This document shows positions 1 through 7,222 of a DNA stretch of 11,341 nt, in pieces. The notes beneath the pieces were generated by a model. The model did not search any database, was not told the DNA's origin, and saw only the letters and a list, made by a program, of their open reading frames with translations. The translations under genes and the position numbers were made by a program. The stretch's first letter is position 1. The number at the start of each line of letters is the position of its first letter. This DNA comes from Cylindrotheca closterium (taxonomy: Eukaryota; Bacillariophyta; Bacillariophyceae; Bacillariales; Bacillariaceae): NCBI GenBank assembly GCA_933822405.4, contig CAKOGP040002015.1, positions 1 through 11,341 of the forward strand, read 5' to 3'.

Positions 1-840
1 ACTTGGACTGAGCTTTGGCTATTTTCGACTCTCGTTCTAGTCGCTCAAATTCCTCCACAATGGGAGGAATGATCGCAGGGCCCGTCCAAGGATGAGCAAA
101 GAATTCGGATGCCGCTAGCCACATCCACGTCAACGGCTCGGCGCGTTGAACAATTAATGTCGGGTTGAACACGAGCGAAAATTCCCAAAAGCGAGGCGAC
201 TTTTCGTCCGTAGTGATAACGCGTTGGGCCGTTGCAAGATCGAACACAACCGTGGGGCACTGTGTCGCGAGACGAAGAAAGTACTCGCGAAGAGCCCAGG
301 AACCTTCGTCGTCATCGGCATCTTCAAGATCTCCAAGGGAGAACAGATTCTGCATGCTGGACCAAAGCTGTGGCATCGAACCGCCGAGTGATGGGTCGTA
401 CGCCTTCAGGCCAGTCAGGATGAATTCAGCGATGTCGTCGTAGGTTTGGGCGTTGGAAGATGGACCCATGTTGACATCGGCCCACCAGCCAGGGCATTTG
501 GAGATTGCCCGACCAGAGTATTCCGCCGTGCGAGAAGACCAAGTAATAAATGCCTGGTTTCCCAAAACCTCTTTCCTCCACGCCTTCTTGTAGAGCCTGT
601 GGAACTTTGACACCTTGAGGTTCGTGTTGTAGGCAACGAGCGGCCGTCCTTGCACTGCGCCATCCTCGGCGGTTTTGGAAGGGGGGGGGGGGGTTGCTTG
701 CGTTGACTCTTGGTATTTGTGGGATCAGGATTATCCTTGGTGAGATCAATCGACAAAGGACTGGTGTTCGATCGAGCTTCGGCCGTGAGGCCAACCTGAC
801 CTTGGGCAACTTCAGATGGGAGGAGCGAGCGACCTGTCAT
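1..840 (-). CDS. Unrecognised protein, C-terminus off the left edge, frameshifted at a G tract
   Basis: On the minus strand a long open frame enters from about position 680 and runs without a stop through position 1, so the C-terminus lies outside the window. It encodes about 225 residues with ordinary protein composition: several Trp-containing stretches (GWWADVNMG, WALREYFLRL, FWEFSLVF, LTWMWLAASEFFAHPW), an acidic patch (LEDADDDEG) and a charged, probably helical end (VEEFERLERES). I recognise no family or catalytic motif. The natural upstream continuation is in another frame: an ATG at 838-840 starts a Ser/Thr/Pro-rich, probably disordered leader (about 50 residues) that reaches the 13-G tract at 681-693 (C tract in the coding sense). 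14 or 11 bases there, rather than 13, would join it to the long frame. The break could be a sequencing error in a homopolymer, a real frameshift, or a sign of a variable tract. A second possible start lies at 1047. The coding call for 1-680 is fairly sure; the N-terminal model is uncertain and the function is unknown. Confidence 0.6.
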
Positions 841-990
841 TGCGCCATCCTCGGTGGTTTTTTAAGGGTTTCGCTTGCTGATGCGCTTGGGAGTCGTGAT
901 GGCAGGATTGTCCTTTGTCAGAGCAATTGACGATTGAGTGGTCAAATTTGATCGTTTTTTTTCCTTGAGAACTCCCTGACCTTGGTCAGC
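638..990. repeat. Degenerate direct tandem duplication, about 170 bp x 2
   Basis: Unit 1 (about 638-810) and unit 2 (about 823-990) align in direct orientation. Shared blocks include TGCGCCATCCTCGG near the start (655 and 841), a GGATTATCCTTGGTGAGATCAA-like block against GGATTGTCCTTTGTCAGAGCAA in the middle, and CCTGACCTTGG near the end (795 and 975). The homology is clear but diverged. The 13-G run belongs only to unit 1; unit 2 has AAGGGTTTCG at the same place. On the minus strand the similarity also shows at protein level, which suggests that the duplication arose in coding DNA. Confidence 0.6.
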
Positions 991-1047
991 TACAGTCATG
1001 ATCGAATTTGGGTCCTTCTCCGGCGGGTTGATGATGCTATCCTTCAT
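862..1047 (-). pseudogene. Possible N-terminal extension of the left-edge gene, closed by TAA
   Basis: An ATG at 1045-1047 opens a 61-residue Lys/Thr/Asn-rich stretch that ends at a TAA (862-864). It lies in the same frame as the ATG at 838-840, and its sequence resembles the leader just downstream: both carry a QGQ motif, RSN, LTKDNP, and then (K)T-x-EDGA. It is therefore one arm of a tandem duplication within or next to the coding sequence. It could be the original N-terminus with a nonsense mutation, an upstream duplicate lying in the 5' untranslated region, or an exon whose splicing I cannot resolve. No intron with convincing borders was seen that would remove the stop. Confidence 0.3.
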
Positions 1048-2007
1048 ATTGGCTTAAATTTAGTTCCTGTTTCAACGACAACAACTGTTTTCCTGTACGT
1101 ACAAAACGCGTAGGACTGGTACAGTTTTGTTTTGGAGAAGTGTGTGGAAAAATATTTTCTACCTTTTAGTTTTTCATTTTTGATTTTTGAGTTTTATCCA
1201 GACAAAGACTACATCATGCGATTCAAGCCCAGGAGTGGAGGCGGCGCCGGGTAATCTTCGATTATTCATACTAACCCCTACGATGACGGCAGGTATCTGC
1301 TTGGAATAACCACAGATCAAAGAACAGACGAATAATATTTGATTTCAAAAAATAGAGCCGCTCAGCGACCCGGATATGACTGTAGTAGAGGCATTTTTCG
1401 TCCGTTTTGGTAACGTTTTTGACGGGAGATAGTTTCAAGTTGAGCACGCATCGTATCATAGTGCGTGTCATCATTGTTTCCATCGACAACACTTCGATCA
1501 CGAGCCTCCAACGAGCAACAAGAGCAATGGAGCAGGACAGCACACGACACTGAGCACAACGACGCTAAATAGCCATGATGCAAAACAGCCAGGAGCCAGA
1601 AGCATAACATCATATACATCAGGGGCATCAATGAAGAAGCAATGAGTTCCAACAAATGTGCATCGGCGCTCTCGATCTGAGTAGGTGCCAATTGATTAGA
1701 ATGAAGCAAACCAACAATCCACTAGAAAGCAAAAGCGGAGTGGTATTATCTTACTACTGCACTGCTTCAACGAGATTCGGAATGTTTTGCCTTTTCGATG
1801 GTCGGTCAAAGCGTTTGCATTCAATACAGCAGCAAAGAACGTAATGTGACTGACTGGACTGCCGAGTCCCGAGCAGATATATTAGAGCGATCGAAGGCCA
1901 ACGGTCGTCGCCAATCTCAAGCCCAAGATCAATCATCTATCATCTACTCACAGTTGCTTCAGACCCCCGTAAATACACCCCAATAGCAATATCAATCACC
2001 GTCTATC
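1048..2007. other. Non-coding stretch between the left-edge gene and gag
   Basis: This stretch of about 960 bp contains no open frame that I can support. The part next to 1047 (about 1048-1200) is A/T-rich on the minus strand and is the likely 5' region of the left-edge gene. The part next to 2007 is the likely leader, and perhaps the LTR, of the gag element. I looked for a second copy of this stretch after the gag and after the pol fragment and found none by eye, so no LTR pair can be drawn here. Confidence 0.5.
1878..1884 (+). promoter_or_regulatory. Possible TATA box of the gag unit
   Basis: TATATTA lies about 124 bp upstream of the gag ATG. The sequence after it becomes C/A-rich and pyrimidine-rich (repeated ATCATCT at about 1931-1946), as expected of a transcribed leader. 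The placement is plausible for an LTR promoter or a host-type promoter, but the motif is short and no start site can be seen. Confidence 0.25.
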
Positions 2008-3105
2008 ATGCCCAACAGTAGCTACATCGATGCACTAGTACGCTCTCTCTACGATGAGAGTCAGGAGCCCAACGTTGTCATGTTAAGTGGAAGCCAGCCC
2101 AAAATTCGAAGCCCCCATGCATTCGATTCGCAGTCAGAGCCACCACGTTTGTTCACACGATCAGCCAACACATGGGGAGGACAGTTCAACCCTGATCATT
2201 TCCAGCGCAACGCGTTCGCTATGATGTCAGCAAGCCCTGTCAATGTGGAGAATGCAGCGTTCCCCGCGATGACTGCCGCGTCGCATCACAAATATGAAAA
2301 AAACAAAAAAAGAAGCGATTGTATCAACGAGAAATCGTATTTGGTCAACGGAAGCCACGTGGACGAAACCATCGCCTACAACCAGTATACCATCGATACT
2401 GCCGTCCTAGCTCCAACCACAGAGTCTCCAGAAATCAAGCAAGTGATCCTACAACAGTCTGTGAACTCCATCAAGCAGACCAAGACAACAATGGAACACA
2501 AGGTGGATTTCTTGATGAGACGCTACACATCAGTATGCCCAGAGGTTCGCTCGCGAGTCAACGCCGCTACCAGCAAATTGTTTGACGTGACTAGTGACGT
2601 GCACGAATTCACAAGCCTGCACGTCATCGACAACTTGGGACAAGTGATCGCTACAGGACCGGGACCAGGACTTCCAGCACCATTTAGAGCCGCTGCCACA
2701 TACTTCCGAATCGAGCTCCGATTGGCCCCACGGCTTTGCTCCCTACGAACTGACATTGGAATCGACCCAACAAAGTTCCCACCATCTTCCAACAGAGCTG
2801 TATACGTTCCAGTGCCAAGAGTCCAGAACCAGATGGACGTATCCATCACTCGCCAAAAGGTAATGGACCAAGCACATCACAAGGAAATCATCGCAGCAAT
2901 GGCAGCACTAGGAGAAGAGTTCTCAATGAGAGCTGCGACCAGAGACGGAGGGCCCGATAACGAAGCCTACGAAAAGTGGTCCAAGCAACAGATCGCAAAG
3001 ACCCAATTCCAAGCGCTCGAACAAGCACTCACAGCCACCTACGTCGGACTACAACAAGGAATGGAGACGCCAAACCAACAACTGGCAAAACTCAACATGA
3101 TCTGA
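2008..3105 (+). CDS. gag: Retrotransposon Gag-like protein, N-terminal part up to an in-frame TGA
   Basis: This 365-codon open frame ends at TGA 3103-3105. It is the N-terminal part of the gag-protease reading frame: the next large frame (from the ATG at 3121) is in the same phase, and only the TGA and five codons separate them. The protein begins with a Ser/Gln/Asn-rich, probably disordered segment (residues 1 to about 90). From about residue 150 it becomes mostly helical and charged, with a Gly/Pro-rich turn (GPGPGLPAP, about 217-225). The end (LTATYVGLQQG and on) is helical and is expected to continue into the downstream frame, as capsid-like domains of copia Gag proteins do. No sequence motif in this half is diagnostic by itself; the Gag assignment rests on the zinc knuckle and protease downstream. 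The ATG at 2008 is the first in the frame. The TGA may be a nonsense mutation of a former CGA or TGG codon. Confidence 0.7.
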   Translation: MPNSSYIDALVRSLYDESQEPNVVMLSGSQPKIRSPHAFDSQSEPPRLFTRSANTWGGQFNPDHFQRNAFAMMSASPVNVENAAFPAMTAASHHKYEKNKKRSDCINEKSYLVNGSHVDETIAYNQYTIDTAVLAPTTESPEIKQVILQQSVNSIKQTKTTMEHKVDFLMRRYTSVCPEVRSRVNAATSKLFDVTSDVHEFTSLHVIDNLGQVIATGPGPGLPAPFRAAATYFRIELRLAPRLCSLRTDIGIDPTKFPPSSNRAVYVPVPRVQNQMDVSITRQKVMDQAHHKEIIAAMAALGEEFSMRAATRDGGPDNEAYEKWSKQQIAKTQFQALEQALTATYVGLQQGMETPNQQLAKLNMI

Positions 3106-3120
3106 TACGAAGGAGGCACG

Positions 3121-4761
3121 ATGATGTACAACAGCGTGGCTACTTTATTTGGCAGAATTGCCACGATTCTAAATGGGTTCAACCACGAGAATCCCCCGCC
3201 AACCAACCTATCAGACTTGGCAGGAGTAGCGTTCCAAGCCTTCACACAAGAAATCAAGGACGTTATGGCTGAACACCTAGAGACAGGAGCAGTAGGACCA
3301 CTACTTATGGACTACCCCAGCAACCTGTCTCGAATGCACCGCCTACGCGAACGAGCAGAGAAAGAAGAGAAGCGCATCAAGCAACTTGTGGGAATTGCAA
3401 ACAGCGCGGGACGAGTCAGGCCAAACAGAAGCTACGTTCCAGGACTATCTGCACCACCAAGTCCAGGAGGAAGAGCTTTTGCAGGATTCCACCAACAAGA
3501 TTTCCAAGGATTCCAAGACAATTGCTCCTTCCAAACTCCAACGATCGAGACCGCTGGAACCTTCCACACTGCATTGACGCCCACACCAAAGCAAAACATT
3601 CGAGTCACTGACGGACAAGGAAGACAATTGTTGGTCTCGACACCCAACAGCAAACTATACTGCCCACAAGCTGCCCTAACAATGCTAGCATGCATGAGTG
3701 CTGCCGAAGAAGCACTCAACATCGAAGAAGAAAGTGACAAAACATCCTCGATCCATTGTTGGGGATGCCAAAAGATAGGCCACTCTTTCAGAGAATGCCC
3801 CCACAAAGGAGATCCGGGAGTTATCAGCCAGTTTGAAAAAAGCCTAGAGGACAACAGACTAAAGAGAGAGCAGAGACGACACAAAAGCGAGATAACAAGT
3901 TACAAGGACAGTGGTTATATTAATCAAATAGTTTATGACACAATCCAAAAGATTGAGCATCCCGAAACGTGGGAAGATGAACGAAGAACACTGTTGATAA
4001 ACTTGGCCAAAACAGTCACCGAGCACATGGGCAACAACAGCGGACAAAAGAGGAAGCAAATGAGAACGGATCCCCCACTCACTTTCATGACGGTCGGAAG
4101 CTTGGCAACAATGGAACAAGCACAAAAAATTGGACTTCTCAGTGAACAAGTCCTAGCAGTGATGCACTTCCCAATCGGCCTCAACCTCGGAGACACAGCC
4201 AACTTGAAAGGAATATACGACACAGGAGGATGCTGCAACATAGGAGAAAAAGCATACCACCTCACTATCGCAAAACAATACCCCCAATTGGTCAAACAGG
4301 TGTACAACTTTCCAAAGATTCACTACGCCCCCATCAAGATTGGAGGAATCAAAGACAGTGTCAACATCAAGACAATCATTGAATACTACATCCCTTTTGC
4401 CAACGAGGATGGAGAAAATCACACGTTGATGATTGGATTGATGGATCAACTACCCATCAACACACTCTTTGGATTACCATTCATGTTGAAGGCAAAGATG
4501 GCGCCAGACTTTCATCGAAAAACAGTAACTTCAAGCCTCTTCAACCAGGAATTTGAACTCACCATGGAGCGACCCACAATGCTTCCAGTGGAACACATCA
4601 GAAGAGATCAAGCAGAATCACCCAAAGCACTATTCAACAACAACAAGACAGAGACAGGACAGAGAGCCATCATCACCAGAAAACAACAACACAACGCGCC
4701 CAACACCATCACCAACATTCACCAAAGAACACATAACGCAGGACGAGCCCACCACAAATGA
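3121..4761 (+). CDS. gag-PR: Gag zinc knuckle plus retropepsin-like protease
   Basis: 546 residues, in the same frame as the preceding gag half. Residues 1 to about 100 complete a helical Gag-like region, ending in a basic/acidic helix (RERAEKEEKRIK). A Pro/Gly/Phe-rich linker follows (about 100-150). A CCHC zinc knuckle is complete at residues 213-226 (C213, C216, H221, C226; spacing C-x2-C-x4-H-x4-C) and would bind element RNA. From about residue 325 to 475 there is a retropepsin-like domain. The catalytic DTG is at 367-369, preceded by hydrophobic residues (GIYDTG) and followed by GCCNIG, and the second hydrophobic-Gly motif is LFGLPF at 449-454. The tail is Thr/Asn/His-rich and ends at TGA 4759-4761. 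No integrase follows in this orientation, so this is a stand-alone Gag-protease. If the upstream TGA is a true stop, translation from ATG 3121 would give a protein lacking the first half. The element type (copia-like) is inferred from the knuckle plus protease arrangement. Confidence 0.85.
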   Translation: MMYNSVATLFGRIATILNGFNHENPPPTNLSDLAGVAFQAFTQEIKDVMAEHLETGAVGPLLMDYPSNLSRMHRLRERAEKEEKRIKQLVGIANSAGRVRPNRSYVPGLSAPPSPGGRAFAGFHQQDFQGFQDNCSFQTPTIETAGTFHTALTPTPKQNIRVTDGQGRQLLVSTPNSKLYCPQAALTMLACMSAAEEALNIEEESDKTSSIHCWGCQKIGHSFRECPHKGDPGVISQFEKSLEDNRLKREQRRHKSEITSYKDSGYINQIVYDTIQKIEHPETWEDERRTLLINLAKTVTEHMGNNSGQKRKQMRTDPPLTFMTVGSLATMEQAQKIGLLSEQVLAVMHFPIGLNLGDTANLKGIYDTGGCCNIGEKAYHLTIAKQYPQLVKQVYNFPKIHYAPIKIGGIKDSVNIKTIIEYYIPFANEDGENHTLMIGLMDQLPINTLFGLPFMLKAKMAPDFHRKTVTSSLFNQEFELTMERPTMLPVEHIRRDQAESPKALFNNNKTETGQRAIITRKQQHNAPNTITNIHQRTHNAGRAHHK

Positions 4762-4784
4762 CGAAAAAAAATGGAAAAAAAATG

Positions 4785-4790
4785 AATAAA
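4785..4790 (+). terminator. AATAAA polyadenylation signal after gag-protease
   Basis: AATAAA begins 24 nt after the gag-protease stop codon, inside an A-rich stretch (4764-4793) with two A8 runs. It could end the gag transcript. The A/G-rich tract with AAAAAAGGTAGAGA (4788-4801) would also suit a polypurine tract just before a 3' LTR, but no LTR was recognised after it. Confidence 0.35.
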
Positions 4791-4801
4791 AAAGGTAGAG
4801 A

Positions 4802-5059
4802 CCCATCATATAAATGTAATCGTTACGTTACTACGAGAGTGTTGACTTACGAAGTAGTAGATGTTAAAGATAGTAATGTAGATCAAATTGTATTCTTAAA
4901 AAGAGTGTTGTTATCGTTGTTTCATCGACAGGCTTCCGCGAAGGCCGATCCCGTTCACTTACGGACACGAACCATTGCATGCGTGTGCAATAGCACGGTA
5001 GCCTTCATTTGGTCCCCTTGAATTGGGTTCCAACGTTGGGATCCAGTTTGATAACTTGT
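4802..5059 (-). other. Spacer between convergent gag and RT; possible LTR of the minus-strand pol
   Basis: In minus-strand sense, this is where the 3' end of the pol element should lie. After the RT stop comes a near-palindrome around CCAACGTTGG (5030-5039), then a weak purine tract (AAGGGGACCAAA) and then TGAAGGCTACC, which would suit the start of a 3' LTR at about 5014 running leftwards to about 4815. There is no second copy in the window to confirm it and no clear CA end. An 87-codon plus-strand frame at 4758-5021 overlaps the A-rich tail and has no features of a real gene. Confidence 0.25.
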
Positions 5060-6673
5060 CTAGTACGTCCATTCCCCGAATAGTTGCCTTCTCCTTTCTA
5101 GTGTCAATTGTTTCGTGAAGGCATCAGTGAGGTTCAACATTCCTGCAATCCACGATACGTCGACGACTCCTGCAGCCACGTTCCACCTGGTGTAATGATA
5201 AGCAATCAAATTATGCTTCTTGTTCAAAGTGGATTCGACCATTGTTGAATTCGTCACCACGCTCTTGTTGTCGCAGAATACGTGCGATGGTCCTTCTTCC
5301 AAAGGTATTCCAAACATCCTCAATTTGAATCTCAAATGCCTGATGGCTTCACTGCATGACTTCAAAGCAATGAATTCGGAACCAAAAGTACTCGCTTCTA
5401 CCGTATTCTGTCGCTTGCTGTGCCATAAGATAGGTGCTCGATTGAGGAAATTTATGTACCCTGTATGTGATTTCCGCGTTTTCTTATTCGCACCATGTGA
5501 AGCATCTACCCATGCAGTACTTCCTACACTTCGTCCCCTTGGTTTGGGTGTGTTGCGTGGCATCTCTTCCGTCGCATCTTGGTAGTATGCCTCAAAATCC
5601 TCCCTGGAGGATCTCAACTTGGAATAGTCTACGTTTGGCGTCCTCCAATCATAGTAAAGGGTCAATTTTGGGAAGGTATCCAAGAAAGCAAATATCCTCA
5701 ATGCTTGTTCCATGTGTCCTTCCCTTGGAGCTGCTTGATACTGGCTCAGGAGTGATACTTCCAGTAAGATATCGACTCGTCCAATCTCTGTCGCCCATTG
5801 TAATATCCCAATCAACTCTTGGAAGTAGGTATGGTCTTCTCGTCCTAATTTGCTTGATCCATCCATCTCCGGTTTATAGGCACTAGTCATCGGCGTTGGT
5901 GCATTCTTGGGCATTTTCCATTTTGGGCTGTCCTTTAATGTTTCCTTGACGTTTTTGACTGCTGCCACGACGTAGTCATAACTTGACACCATCCACATAT
6001 TGTGTCCATCCAAAGTCTTCTTTCGTAACCTAGCTCCCAGGTAGCTTTCTGGAGGTTCAATCTTCCCTTTCTTGAACTTGAACACCCTTCCAATTCCTTC
6101 CATCACTTCTTTGGCTTTCATCGACATACATAGGATGTCGTTGACGTAGCAAAGGATGTATTTGTAGTATTCCTCGCCGTCAGGTTTCACTGCCGCTTGC
6201 ATCCAAACGTCTGGGTCGGCAGTTGACGAGCTGAAGCCCAAATCCTTCAAAGTCTCCGCCAGGTGTGATCTGAATGCTGCGGATGAACTTTTTAAGCCAT
6301 ATAATGCTCTTCTTACAATAAATACTTTGCCTTCTTCTTCACCAAACTCGGGTCCTGCTACCAGGTAGCACTTCTCGATCGCTGGTGCAGTGAGGAATGC
6401 GTTTTGAATATCCGCGCATTGCAAGTCTAATCCGTTTAGCGCTGCTATCATTAGTAGTATCCGAACTGAATCACGGGACACTACCGTACTGTAGGTCAAT
6501 GCTGCGGGTGCTTCAGTCTTGTGTCCATCAGCGCAGTACCTCGCTTTCCTTTTGAAGTTTTCCCCTAGTTTCACGTCAAATACTAGGTGTCCCGTGATCT
6601 TTTTGTATCCCATCAGTTTCTCTACGTCTCCATCGAATTCTTCAAAAGCGACTCGATTGTTTTTCATCTCCAT
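5060..6673 (-). CDS. pol: Copia-type reverse transcriptase and RNase H (pol C-terminus)
   Basis: 537 uninterrupted codons. Residues 18 to about 260 form the copia-type RT (RVT_2 family): a VFDVK...KARYCADGHKT entry motif, the motif A aspartate in CADIQNAFL (D88), the RALYGLKSS block (122-130), and the motif C region LCYVNDILCMS (174-184). Motif C is unusual: it should read YVDD but has YVND, so the first metal-binding aspartate is N178. A connection follows with FQELIGILQWATEIGRVDI. RNase H spans about 385-530 with its carboxylates in place: D390 (WVDASHG), E433 (FGSEF), D468 (CDNKSV) and D517 (TDAFTK). The N-terminus is abrupt: it starts (MEMKN) at the point where, in full pols, the RT entry region is already under way, and the preceding integrase frame overlaps it by 10 bases in another phase. 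The product would copy element RNA in cytoplasmic particles, but the YVND change and the missing upstream parts make activity doubtful. Confidence 0.9.
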   Translation of the reverse strand: MEMKNNRVAFEEFDGDVEKLMGYKKITGHLVFDVKLGENFKRKARYCADGHKTEAPAALTYSTVVSRDSVRILLMIAALNGLDLQCADIQNAFLTAPAIEKCYLVAGPEFGEEEGKVFIVRRALYGLKSSSAAFRSHLAETLKDLGFSSSTADPDVWMQAAVKPDGEEYYKYILCYVNDILCMSMKAKEVMEGIGRVFKFKKGKIEPPESYLGARLRKKTLDGHNMWMVSSYDYVVAAVKNVKETLKDSPKWKMPKNAPTPMTSAYKPEMDGSSKLGREDHTYFQELIGILQWATEIGRVDILLEVSLLSQYQAAPREGHMEQALRIFAFLDTFPKLTLYYDWRTPNVDYSKLRSSREDFEAYYQDATEEMPRNTPKPRGRSVGSTAWVDASHGANKKTRKSHTGYINFLNRAPILWHSKRQNTVEASTFGSEFIALKSCSEAIRHLRFKLRMFGIPLEEGPSHVFCDNKSVVTNSTMVESTLNKKHNLIAYHYTRWNVAAGVVDVSWIAGMLNLTDAFTKQLTLERRRQLFGEWTY

Positions 6674-7221
6674 TTGAATTCTTCGTCTTCCAATCCGAGG
6701 TCAAACATCAATTGTGGCGGTATCTCATCTTTCCCCCAACTGATGTCTCCTGTCCTTGCATCAAGGATCTTGGATACATCAGTTGTCCATTGCGCTATTT
6801 GTTCTTTGACCACGTCGGTCTGTTTCTCTGTTTCTGTGATGTTCTGGACAGTGTCAGTCGAGATTGGGCGGCCACTCTTCGGTAATTTCCAATACGTCAT
6901 CATTGGACCCGTCCTGTGTGACACTCCCAACCATCGTCCTATTTCGTTTGTCCCCAGGGCGCCGTCTGTGCGGTAGTATACCCATCCATAGATCGTAAAG
7001 TCCATGTATTCTGTAATGTCCGGCGTGATGCCAGTGATCACTTCAAGCGGTACTTGTCCGTCAGAATATCTTGAGTAGTTGGCGGTGATGTTCATGGTAT
7101 CAACCACATAATCGAGCACAAAGTCCCATAGCCGTTCTGGTATCCCATGCTTGACTATCAATCTGTAGAATCGTCGTTTGAGATGCCTCTCATGGTTCAA
7201 ACTTGTTGTTGACTTGTCGCC
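6664..7221 (-). pseudogene. pol: Copia-type integrase, C-terminal remnant
   Basis: The minus-strand frame is open from just after TGA 7222-7224 to TGA 6664-6666. No ATG fits the N-terminus, so it is a fragment rather than a gene. It matches the C-terminal half of copia-type integrases of diatom elements in layout: N-x-E-R with basic helix (NHERHLKRR), PERLWDF, GQVPLEVITGITPDITEYMDF, then IGRWLGVSHRTG and YWKLPKSGRPISTDTV. The Glu of NHER is the likely third residue of the D,D-35-E triad; the two Asp residues and the HHCC zinc domain are absent. Upstream of 7222 the translation no longer resembles an integrase, so the element is truncated near 7205-7222. Downstream, the frame ends at 6664, where the RT frame has begun (ATG 6671-6673). 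Confidence 0.8.
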
Positions 7222-7222
7222 T

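Larger units (their letters stand above)
1878..4797 (+). mobile_element. Gag-protease part of an LTR retroelement, pol absent in this orientation
   Basis: The unit comprises a possible promoter, a leader, a 918-codon gag-protease frame with one internal TGA, and an A-rich tail. Codons for zinc knuckle and protease are intact and the rest of the frame is clean, so it decayed recently or is still under constraint. No paired LTRs, primer-binding site or target-site duplication could be found, so the borders are approximate. It could be the 5' part of an element whose 3' part now lies inverted at 5060-7221, or a separate non-autonomous element. Confidence 0.5.
5014..7222 (-). mobile_element. Truncated Ty1/copia-type element (integrase C-terminus, RT, RNase H)
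   Basis: The remnant keeps the 3' half of pol in the right order for a copia element (integrase before RT), but it lacks gag, protease and integrase core, and apparently the linker between integrase and RT. The 5' end is cut in the integrase near 7222, and the 3' end is probably near 5014. It faces the gag-protease unit tail to tail. I saw no target-site duplication. Confidence 0.7.

Noticed and set aside
1362..1709. 115-codon minus-strand frame with a long hydrophobic stretch that could pass for a secreted or membrane peptide
   Set aside because: It lies in the likely leader and promoter of the gag unit, a competing frame overlaps it, the Cys/Leu/His-rich segment looks like chance, and no homologue comes to mind.
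1655..1990. Possible 5' LTR of the gag unit
   Set aside because: TG and CA dinucleotides can be chosen at will, but no second copy exists in the window and no convincing primer-binding site follows.
2298..2304. A AAA AAC heptamer in the gag frame, a canonical -1 frameshift site, with the -1 frame open to about 2585
   Set aside because: It lies far upstream of any pol-like sequence, the -1 product would be a short basic peptide with no domain, and the stretch is simply Lys/Asn-rich. No clear pseudoknot was seen after it.
4758..5021. 87-codon plus-strand frame after gag-protease
   Set aside because: It begins in an A-rich 3' tail and crosses the probable LTR region of the opposite element; no protein-like features.
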